The notes beneath the pieces were generated by a model that was not told the origin of the DNA, ran no database searches, and saw only the letters and a list, made by a program, of their open reading frames with translations. This document shows, one piece after another, positions 26,801 through 38,800 of a stretch of DNA of 64,000 bases (position 1 is the stretch's first letter; every line of letters begins with the position of its first letter). The position numbers were made by a program, and so were the translations under genes. Source of the DNA: Tubiluchus corallicola (lineage: Eukaryota > Priapulida > Priapulimorpha > Priapulimorphida > Tubiluchidae); assembly GCA_030141605.1 (NCBI GenBank), contig JAQGDQ010000203.1:253001-317000 (forward strand), given 5' to 3'.

Positions 26801-29800
26801 CTTATTAAAAAAGTTTAGACGACAATGGTGGTTACAGCCTATACTAGTAAAATAGTGACCGTGACTAGTAGCTACTAACTATTTAAAAGCTTAATGCATT
26901 TGAAACAATATTTGATCATAATTTCGACAACTGTGACCTTCTATAACATTCTAATTTAAACAAGTACAGACAGCAATAAGCCTTTTATGCTATAAAGTGA
27001 TGCCAGGACTCTCTTAATTCTTTTTAGGCAGTTTCACGCTTTTAATAATTTAGACCACTTGTGCACCTACTAATGATTAATGATGACATACGGGCTCGTT
27101 TTTGTGCCTTGTAAATCCACTAATGGTCACCTGCCTGCAGATTGAGCCAAGTAAAACAAGGGTAGTAAAATATTCCCTTGGGTCAAATAAGGGACCAACT
27201 TGGAAACAAACATTTAGTTAGGAAAAATATGAGACTACTCGCTGGAGACATCATCTTTAATGATAAGAATAAAAAGTCCATGAGCTTTATTAGAATCAGA
27301 AGCAGATATTCTTTATTGCCAAAAGATTTTTTAAAAATCTGCTTTAAAAACTAATAAAGGGCATTCAACTTTTTATTCATGATAATAAACATTTAGATCC
27401 TTTAGGTAAATATTATCCCTGGTCTATACCCAAAACAAGCTTTTTACAGTAAGTTGCTAACCCAACCAAGTATACTTCAACTGTGGTTTCTTTACTGCCA
27501 CAGAGCTACTACTGGCTTTCAGTACTATCATGTTTACTCTCAAATAAGGATAAGTTCGACGAAAGACGCAAGATACTTGAATTTTCTGAAACTACCTTCT
27601 CACATGGTAATGGAAAAACCAGGGCTGTCTCTCTCTCCTAGTCAATGCAACTGTGCTTTTCCTGTGTTTCATTTGTTGTGCCTCTGCAACTTTAATACGT
27701 GATTGTATGCTTTTATGTGTGATGTTTTTATTTGTAAATAATATAAAGAAACCAAAAAATTGGTTTTAGAATCTTTATGTGTTTCCCCCTTTTTATTTCA
27801 AGTCTTGTGTCTTTTTATTGTATTAATTGTGGGATTTTTTAATAATCAGCAAGGTGTGCAACTGGCTAATAACCACTAAAAAGAATTTCAACTAATTAAA
27901 TAAATTCTTTCCTAGGATTAGGAAATTAGGTGTTTCACAAATCTAACTCAGCCAGCACATGCATGGATATCACTGACAAACTGTATGTCTGTTCTCCATC
28001 ACATAAATATGACAAACCAGTTATTAAAATTTAATGCAGAATTGAAAATATTACGGTTAACCTGTTTTTTACTCAAATACAGCCAAAGTTATACAACACA
28101 CTTACATAAACTAACACTAGCTCAACAGTACCATATCAAGGCCTTGCTCAAACGAATATCAAGTACCTGGCATAAAAGAGTTTTTCAACAACCATGAACA
28201 ACAGCAAGTACATTTGTACATGAGTACATCTATGGAATATTTGGCAAAATCCATATGGGCTGACAAAATCCTTACTTCAAAAGTTGAAAGAGTGCTAGCA
28301 TACAAAAGATGTTTTTAGAGCACTCGGTGCTTGTTTAAAAGACTTGACATTGGGGGCATTAACAATACCACTGCTTAAACTGTTCCATTCCTGCACAACA
28401 CGGTAGGAGAAAAATGCTTGCTGATATGTGTGCATGAATGCTGAATATATAGTTTTTGCTAATGACATCAATGTAACTCTCTATGAGGATTCTCAAAGAA
28501 CTCACTCCGATCCAAATTTGTGGCCGGATTCACTATCTTGAACATGCAGACAATTGTGTCATGGCTCTAATCTAGGGTAGGAACTGATATCGTTGGCAAG
28601 ACGAAGACATCTTCTTTGGACTTTTTTATCTTCTCTTTAAAAGATACAGATTGCAGTGCCCTAATAACAACAGCATATTCCAACAAAGGACTAATCAAAA
28701 GGTTTGTATATAGGTACAGCAACTGACGGCTCAGGGCATACGACTCTCTAATGATACCAATTCTTTGTTTAGCAGTCTTACATGAGTAATATAATTGTTG
28801 CTACCATATGCAGAATATCAATTGGAAGGTGCTGCATAGGAAGAGCAAGAAAGATGGTGGAATGCTTTTGCCCCCTAGTAAGGCCTACAAAAAGGTTAAG
28901 AAGATGCATTATGAGCATTTTGTGAATTCTTACAACATCATTGAATCATGACTAACACACATTAGGGAAACAAAGGCTGTTAAAGGGCAAGAAGAATTAA
29001 TGAATTTTGCAGATGACTCGAGAATGGCCCCAGAAATACTGAATCATTGACCAGTATTAACAAAATAGAAGAAATAAATAATCAGACAAATCTTTTGTGT
29101 ATATTAGAGAAACTCCCAATGTACCTTTAACCAAGACAGAAAACAGAAGCATATAAAATTAGAATAAGTCAAAAATGAAGTCCAACAGTTGACAATGTAG
29201 TGCATTTTGTTTAAGCTGCAGCTTTAGAAGCAACTGATCCAGTTTTCGGTAATTTAGGGTATGCCCAGACCAAGAAAGAAGGCCCCCAGATAGTGTTTAC
29301 ACGGGCAGCAAAAATTAGACTCTGGTACCCTTTTCCTTATACTCGTGGGGTACGCAATTGTTAAGATTCAGTAGCAGTGAAGAGATGGTCTTTATTCGTA
29401 CATAAGAACAACGACTGGCGCATTTCACCTAACCACAGCTGTTAGGCCTGTGTCACACAGAAAAAGCCACAAAAAGCAAGCCATAATCCGTAAGGTATAA
29501 AGCGTCTTCCATCTTCCGTAAGGTGCATGTCATAATTCGCAGTATGCGCCTTGCTTTGTATAACTATGCGGGAGACACAAAACTACTATATTTTAATATA
29601 ATAGGTACTATAGTTTAATAGTTAAAATAATTTTACTCATTACAGAATAACAGATTGTCAGTCGCATACGTTGTATATGCATAACATGATTGACTGGCAT
29701 GCTGCCTCCTGCATGTAGTATACATTTATTATATGTATTGTAGTAATATGGCAGTAGTAATTAAGTGCTGTGGGTTAAATATGCCTTTTAATGTTTATAG

Positions 29801-32800
29801 TACATCGATGTTATGAATTGTTTTATACGTAATTCTTATGAAATGAATTTTGCATAGAAAAGCTTAATTATGCAAATTTTCACATTAGTGATAAGCAAAA
29901 ATTCCTTATGGCAAATGAAATTAATGGCCAAAGGCTCAAAACGGCTTGCAAAGCTCCACTAGAGACCTTGATAACATAGTTGCCCAATTCTGGCAGGTGG
30001 AAGTGTGTGAAGATGAAACCACTATTCTGAAGAAGATATCAAGATGATTATATATATATACTAATACTAATCTGTAATAAAACATACAGAGAATGTACAG
30101 TAATAAAATGTTGTAGGAGGATTCAGTAATTCTACCTAAGGATAATCACTACCAATTGCCAACACTATTGACAATTGATAGTGATTATGCTTAGATAAAC
30201 CCAATACCATTCTGAAGCAAGTATCCTGAGCTCCCAAAAACTTACCTGTGCTCCCTGTGGCACAGTCTAGATTGCAGGGTCGTAAAAACAAGCTACAAAA
30301 TGACTGTGGAAATCTTAAATTTGCTAAATATGGCATATGCCGAGGAAATAAATGCCAAAAGTATTAATGGCAGCCCTAGAAAGATTTGGTATTAGCCTCA
30401 CTTTGCAGTTAGTAAAACAAACAAGCCAGATAAAAACAAGAATTGTGTTTAATTGTGCTGTTCAATTTGAAGGTACTACTCTCAACAGGAATGTTACGCA
30501 GGGCCCTGCTTCAGGAGTTGTGCTTAAATTTAGAAAAAACCAAATAGATTTCATGGCTGATCATGAATGCATGTTTCACCAAGCAAAGGTACTGCAGAGG
30601 ATAGTGATATACAAAGATTTTTATGATGGGAAAATGGTTGTTTAAACGCATAACCAAAAGTCTACAGAATGGCCGTACACACATTCTGTGGAATGTGGTG
30701 ACCAAGTGCAGCAGCTTTTGCACTCCAGAGTACTGCAAGGGATAACAGGCATTTGTATGATGAAAATGTATTGGAAGGCCATTAACTCCGATTTCCGATG
30801 ATCCCGAGGATGCAGAACCATTGAGGCCAAATCGTCTGCTTTTGGCTCACAATCACGCTTTGCTGCCACAAGGTATTTTTTGAGACTGATCGATACAAAC
30901 ACAAGTGACAACGCATTCAGCTCTTAGCGACAACAACAACAACAACAAAAAATAGACTATGCCAAAGAGAAATCTCAAAGTTAATGATGTGGTGCTTGTG
31001 AAGGAGATCAGATATCTGTAGCCACTGTGAAATATGTAACAAGCTCATGATGGCCTGAAGGAGTGAAGGATAGATTTTTGGAGCAACCCATACAGAAGCT
31101 TTGTCTTCTGAAGGGTGCTGACAAATTGCTTGTTGAACATGTTTGTCAAAATGCTCTGGTCAAGTTTGCATTAGAGAGGGGGAGTGTTGCTGCCATATGT
31201 AGAATAGGAAGTTGGAAAGTGCTGGCCTAGTTATGAATGGACTTTGTATTTGAAAGAGACCTTTACAATGGGTAGAATAATCTTCTTACACACTGCATAC
31301 CTTTCAATGTAACCATTTTGGGCTGTACTCTTGCCACTAGCATCTCTTCCTCTCACATTTCTATCTTCATCATCCTGCCTTCCCTTGCACATTTTTACTC
31401 AGCTTCACTGACAGACATTGCATCTCTTGCTCTGATGGCACATATAGCTGTTACAGCTGGGCTTTAAGCATTTGAAGCAAAGTCTTTTCTTTCTGGACAG
31501 CTCCAATCTGTCTTCTGGCTTCATGGCAGCCAAGTTTGCACATTCAGTTACGAAGTGTTCACCTATGCAGATGCTGCATGTACTAGGTCTCTTTGACTCA
31601 CCTGATATTTTGAATAAAAAATTTGTTAGGCAACTTGCTTTAGCATCTTTTCTCGCCGTGAGTTTCTGGCATCTGTTCTTTTTCGGTCTGTATATTCTAA
31701 ACTGATTTAGTAATCATTAAATTTCAGTGATCACATGGAAACCCGAGCCAAGATATCAGATCTTACCACCATAAGGCATCATGTGATTAAGTAAAAACAT
31801 AGAAGGTATCAATAGTGACTTGTATAATTCTGAGAAAAGCACACTCAACAGTTTCAGCTGAAGAAGCCCACTGGTCAGACTGAGACTCAATACTGTCGAG
31901 ATCTATTGTGGTCGTAAACATGTCAGAATCAAATTGTGATTTGATTTTAGCATATAATTTTAACAAAGCAGGGCTCCAATAGAAAGATGCATCCTTTATC
32001 TACACACTAATATAAAGAAAAGTTGAAACATACCTCCTATTCATAAAAAAATTACTGTTAGCGTCACGAGAACAGACTAAGACCGAGCGATTTCCTGAAA
32101 TGTTTTCATTTGGGAGTTAGCAGATAGCAATATTTTTATCTACTGCTGTGTGCCACAGCCTAGGTGTTTTGGATATAAGCACGTGGTGCCTCCTGGTGTT
32201 TGTTTTTCCTAGTTTAGACAGGTGAGCTAGGTCAGGAAATAGGCCATTGGCCTCATTTCACAGTTAGCATATGAAAGAAGTGAGTCACCGGTATGCGGCA
32301 AAGATGTAAGTTTCATTTCTTCACATTTCGTCATGTCATATTATTATTAATTATCATTATACCAGTTACTTAATGTTTTGACGTTGGTTTAGCAGAAAGA
32401 ATTTTTAATTTTTCTTCAGCTAAAACGAAGTCGAACGCATGTCGCGTACAGTTTTATATCTCAGTCTGTGTACCTAGAAGAGACGGCCATATTGCTTTCG
32501 AGAACAGAACACCTGGACAAGGGTAGTACAGCATGGCTTCCGGGCAAGGACGAGATTTGTTGAGACTAAATGAAGAACAGCTTCAGCAAAAAACCGTACA
32601 AGAGTTAAGAAAGTTGCTACGGGATAAGGGATTACAAGTCGCTGGAAGCAAAGCAGAATTAGTCCAACGAGTACTGGACAGCGAGATTACTGCAGAGGTA
32701 ACCACGCCTACTTCAAAGAGTGAGAGTGTTAAAACGGCTCGTGACCAATCAGGCGAGGTGGGAGTGATGCAAACGGACAACACCACGTCCAGCAGTGTGA

Positions 32801-35800
32801 AAACTTCTGCAACAAACTTAAGCAGGTTTGATTTGCATGCCTTGAAAATTAAAGAACAGAAACTAAAATTACAAGCCATGGAAATCAAACATTTGAGCCT
32901 GCAAAAGGCTAGTCAGGGTTCTGCTAGTTCAGATGTGGCTTCGCCTGTAGCCAAAGAAATATCAAGTGCAGAAAAGGTCAATGAGTGGATTGAAAAGTCA
33001 CACAAAGATGTCACAGAAGTCTCGTCACCTGAAGGGCTCATCAAACCCGAAGCTTACGTTACTATGGCTACCAATGATAAATACGCCATAGGTGCTCTAG
33101 TACTGGCTTCTTCGCTATGTAATGTTGGTATTACACTTAGTTTAGCGATATTAATTACAACTGGAATTTCTAAACCCATAATGACGCAGATAAGCGCCAC
33201 CTTTGATCACGTGGAGCTTGTGGAAGCTATTGACAGTTCACATGTAAAAAGTCTACAATTACTAGGACGGCCCGAATTAAAGGTGACTTTTACAAAACTG
33301 CATTGTTGGAGGCTAACTCAGTTCTCAAAATTTGATTTTTGGATTCTGATGTAATTGTCCTGCAAAACATAGATGATTTATTTAGCTGGAACGAACTGTC
33401 AGCAGTTGCAGATATTGGCTGGCCTGATTGTTTTAATAGCGGACTTTTCGTTTTTGAACCTAATCTTAGCACGTACAGTGAATTGAGGTCATTCGCTCAG
33501 TCAGATTCAAGCACATTCGACGGTGGAGAGCAAGGTCTACTAAACCAGTATTTTAAAGCCTGGAATACAGCTTTTGATAAACGATTGCCATACAGGTATA
33601 ATGTAGCAGTAAAGCAGTTTCGAGAAAGTGTCAAGGTTGCTCATTTCATGGGTCCTAGTAAGCCCTGGGACAGTATACGCAGCATTTATCACAAGCAAGT
33701 GGCGCCAGCTACAGGTAAAACAGACTTTGAATCTGAAATGTTAAATATTTGGTGGTCACTTTACATTCATGAGGTCGAACCAAACTGGCCTCATGAATTA
33801 GAACTAATAAATAAAGCTAATGTTCAGCAGCACATTCCTACCCGAACAAAACTCAGTCCTGATGCACCTGAATTTGCCACTCGCTTACATGACAGGAGCA
33901 GTGTTCATAGAAAATTATACACATGATGACGGGGCGAGATATACCAGGCTTTTACAATTTTGCACGGGCGAAGCAAAACGGGTTGTCGAAAGTTGCAGTT
34001 ATATGGACCCGCAGATCGCATACAGTCATGCTAAGCAAATGCTTATTGAACGTTTCGGGTCACCCTTTATTGTAACACAAGCGTGGTTGGCTAAAATAAA
34101 TGAGTTTGCAGTCATAAAAATAATGAAAAGGAAAAACTCAGGGAATTTTCTGACTTGATGATTGGTTGTGTAGAGACATTAAAGGCCATGGACAATTTAG
34201 CCGAAATAAATACACAAACAAGTTTGCTTCAAGTCATTAAGAAACTCCCATTCCGTTTGCAAGACAAATGGAGAGACGTTGTTACCAAGTTAAATAAACA
34301 TGATGGCAGAAATCCTACAATTTACGACGTGGTGGGATTTGTCAAAGAGGCGACTGAAAAAATAAACCATCCCGTGTTTGGTGACCTTGCAACCGGTGGT
34401 CAAATGAACATTACAAAACGCAAGAATAAATTAGCAACTAGGAATTTCGCATGCACTACCTTTCGAACAAGAAGTTCATCCAGAGAAGAAAAATCGAGTC
34501 AAACAGGCGGAACGCCAAAGGATAGAAAATTAAGCAGTAGAGATGTCAGAAAATGTGTTCTGCAACTCAGCCGAGCATGTTTCTCTAAAAAACTGTGAAC
34601 AGTTTAAAGACAAGTCGGAAGAAGAGAGACTACAGTTTGCTCGGAAAAGTCGCTTATGTTTTAACTGCTTACAGAAAGGGAACCAAAGAGCTGGAAGCTG
34701 TTACAAACCAGGCTGTACAAGACAGGGATGCAGAAGAAAACATTCTGCTCTGCTTCATGACGCTCTGGAGAAGTGGGCTCCTTCCAATGGCGAGAGGTCA
34801 ACAAATGTTGAAGCAACAAGTTGCGCTGTCACTACAACCAAACTGTCAACAAGGGCTGTGCTCCCCATCACTCCTGTAAAGGTACAGGTGCAAGGCGGAC
34901 GTCCAATTCAGACAATGGCTTTGTTGGACCCAGGATCAACTAATACGTTCTGTTCCAAGGCCATATATGATGAGCTGGGAGCTGTTGGCAAGAAACAAGT
35001 CGTGTCACTGACTACAATTGAAAAGAAGCATTCAAAAATACATACTTCTGTGACCAAGATGTACGTCAGTAAGTTGGATGGATCAAACAAAATGAAACTT
35101 CCCTTTGTCTTTGTCAGGCCATCTTTGATGTTGGATGTGACTGACTATTTGGTAGACGAACAAGACATTAGTAACTGGCCTCATCTCAAAGATGTTCCTT
35201 TGACGCTAGCTGATTCACGTGAACTGCAGCTCGGGTTAATTATAGGACAAGACGTCTCTGATGCATTAATGCCTTTAGAAACACGCTGTGGGCCAAGAGG
35301 AGTTCCGTATGCAACAAGGACTAGACTTGGATGGACATTAAATGGCCTGATAGGAGGCGGCAATGAGGACACTAAAAAGCTGTCAAACAACCTTCTTCAG
35401 GCAGAACAGGTTACCAGCCAGCGACAAGTCGAAAAATTTTGGAAAATGGACGCTGTTGACGATAGCATACAGTACTCCCATGACGATAAGTTGGCGCTGA
35501 GCATTTGGGAGAAGTCCATCACCAAAAGAAATGGTCACTACGAATTGGAGATACCTTTTAAGTCTAATGATGACAACATTCCTGACAGTTTTCAAATGGC
35601 TTCAAAGAGGTTGGCAAGCCTTCGCTGTAGACTCAGCAAGAATAAGTTGTTGCATGAAAAATACTCCCAAGCCATGGCTGATCTGCTCCAAAAGGGATAC
35701 GCAGAAGAAGTTGTTGAACATGATACGAATGTTGCAACATGGTACTTGTCACATTTTCCAGTTTTTAATGAGAACAAACCCGAAAAAACTAGGATCGTAT

Positions 35801-38800
35801 TTGATTGTTCGGCAACAGAAGACGCAGTCTCTCTCAACATGTTGGCACTACAAGGTCCAGATCTGACTAATAAATTGCTTGGTGTCCTGCTATGCTTTAG
35901 AAAGTATCCAGTAGTAATCATGGCTGATGTTCGTGAGATGTTTCACCAGGTGTACGTAGCACCGAAGAATAGGGACATGTTGAGATTTCTCTGGTGGAAT
36001 GATGGAAACCTAGATGCGCCACCCTCCATATTTCGAATGACAGTCCACCTTTTTGGCGGTGTGTGGTCGCCCAGCGTAGCTTCATTTGCTCTCCAACAGA
36101 CAGCTAGAGATAACGTCAACTGTTTTGATGAGCATGCATTAAATACGGTGGTACATAGCTTCTATGTCGACGACCCCTTTAAATCTGTGGAAACTGCAAA
36201 AGAACCAATCGATTTGATGTCAAAATTAATACAGATTCTAGACACTGGAGGTTTCCACTTGACCAAATGGATGAGTAACGACAGAGACGTATTAGCATGT
36301 GTGCCAATTGAAGAACGAGGAAAGAACATTAAGAATCTTGATCTAACCCAGGACGATCTACCAAATGAACGAGCCTTAGGGGTTAAATGGGATGTCAAAA
36401 GCGATATACTTGGCATTCAGGTTAAGCTGCGAGAAAAGCCAAGCACCAAGCGGGGACTACTTAGGTCATTAGCAAGCACCTATGATCCCCTAGGCATGGT
36501 CTCGCCTTTCATTTTACAAGCGAAAAGACTGTTTCAGAACGAATGCCGGATCCAGGAAAAATCATGGGATGATAGACTGGAAGAAGAGACTGAGAAAAGT
36601 TGGGATAAATGGAAATCTGATTGTCCTGCACTAGAATACTTTACGCTAGACAGATGCCTGAAGCCAAGAGATTTTGGAAGAATTGCTGACTTGCAGCTGC
36701 ATCACTTCAGCGATGCATCCCAGTATGCTTACGGCACTGTAACTTATGCACGGATGGAAAATGCTGATGGAGTTGTACACACAGCATTTGTAATGGCAAA
36801 GTCTAGGCTAGCACCTATGAAAAGCCTAACCATACCACGCCTTGAGTTGTGCACAGCAGTATTAGCCTCAACTGTCGACAAACAACTGAGAAGAGAATTG
36901 TCCATACCCATCAGCGAGTTCGTGTTTTGGTGTGACAGCACTATAGTGCTTCAATACATACGCAACACCACAAGACGTTTCCATACTTTCGTGCAAAATA
37001 GAGTGACTACCATACTAGAAACTTCGTCGCCAGTTCAGTGGCATTATATCAGTACCGCAGATAATCCAGCTGATGACGTATCCCGAGGAATGGACGCCAA
37101 TGCCTTAGTAAAATCTCAGCGTTGGAAATATGGTCCTAGTTTTCTGCGAAAAGCCCAACATGAATGGCCGCAGCATGATCCGAGCAAAGAAAATGATGAA
37201 CTTAACGACGATAAAGAAGTCAAGCAGACGACATGTTCCACTACTGTAAAACACATACAGGATAGAAACGACACAATTAGCAAGCACATTGAACATTTTT
37301 CGTCATTTTACAACCTCAAGAAAGCAGCAGCTTGGATTCTTCGTCTGAAGGACATTTTGCAAAAGAAGATCAGAGGAGAAAAACCTGAAGTACCTCCAAA
37401 GTTAACAGTGCAAGAGCTGACAAGAGCTCAAGATGCATTAGTAAAATTCGTTCGGACTCAGAACTTTGGCATGGAATATAAGGCGCTTACACAAAAATCT
37501 GCTAAATTGATGCGCATCCCTAAATCAAGCAGGCTACGAAAACTTGATCCGTTCATTTGCGAGAAGGGTTTGCTACGTGTTGGTGGACGACTGAAGGCGC
37601 CAGGCACCCTATGATATTACCGAGAAAGCATAAGCTGTCAGAGCTAATCATTCGTCATTACCACGAAACGAACGGCCACATTGGCAGGGAACATGTCATA
37701 GCTTTAGTAAGAAATGAATTTCGGATAATTCATGCAAGAGCCTTGGCACGCAAAGTCCTGTACGAATGCCGACATTGCAGGCTTCGCAAGCCATCTTTCC
37801 TTGATCAAAAGATGGCAGATTTGCCTATTGACAGACTACAGCCATCAGACGCTTTTACCACTATTGGCATTGATTGTTTTGGCCCGATACAGACCAAGAG
37901 AGGTCGCTCACACATTAAACGCTATGGAGTCATCTTTACATGCCTAGCTACACGCAGTATTCACTTGGAAGTCCTATTTGACATGTCCACTGATTCGGTT
38001 ATAAAGGCGATTAACAGATTTTGCTGCCGCCGAAGGAAGCCAGACAAAATCAGGTCAGATTGTGGGACTAATTTTGTAGGAGCAAGCAGAGAGCTGAGAA
38101 AGTCTATAGCCGAGTGGAACAATGACGTCATACATTCAGAGCTTCTTCAGCGGCAAATAGAATGGCAATTCAACCCACCAAGAGCCCCACACATGGAAGG
38201 TGTTTGGGAGTCTCTCATTAAGAGTGTGAAGAAGATTCTCTTTCCAACGAACAAACCTTGGATGATGAAGGCTTGGCAACCCTGTTTTGTATAGTTGAAA
38301 ATATAGTTAATAGCAGACCGCTAACTACAGTTTCTGACGATGTTGACGACTTCAATCCGTTGACTCCGAATCACTTTCTTCAGATCAGCGCAGTTCCAAA
38401 CCTGCCTTTGGGAAAGTTTTGTCAGGCAGATCTCTTTCGACGAAAGTGGAGACAAATACAGTATCTCTCGGATATCTTTTGGCGCAGATGGTTGACTGAA
38501 TATTTGCCCACTCTACAGACTCGAAGCAAATGGAACAAGGAGCAGAAGAATGTTGAAATAGGAGACATCGTATTAGTTCTGGATGAGACACCAAGGAATC
38601 ACTGGATGCTAGGACGGATCATTGAAGCACGGAAAAGCAGTGATGGACTAGTGAGAAGTGTGATGTTGAAGACTAGAGATGGGACTCTAAAACGACCAAT
38701 TCATAAAATAAGTTTAATCGAATGTAACAATTAGTTGATTTTGTTAAGCATTCATAAACTGTATGTTTAAGTTAAACTTTGAAGTAGATGTATGTCAATT

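Noticed and set aside
30930-30950. CRISPR-like or functional (CAA)n repeat
   Set aside because: Simple trinucleotide microsatellite; similar runs occur at about 6367 and 23460.
33049-33783. A host glycogenin gene interrupted by a BEL insertion
   Set aside because: The domain lies between the LTRs and is fused in frame to Gag sequence on both sides, so it is carried by the element and not split around it.
34543-34600. Programmed gag-pol frameshift
   Set aside because: The frame change falls inside the first zinc knuckle between its cysteines, so it looks like a mutation or error, not a boundary signal.
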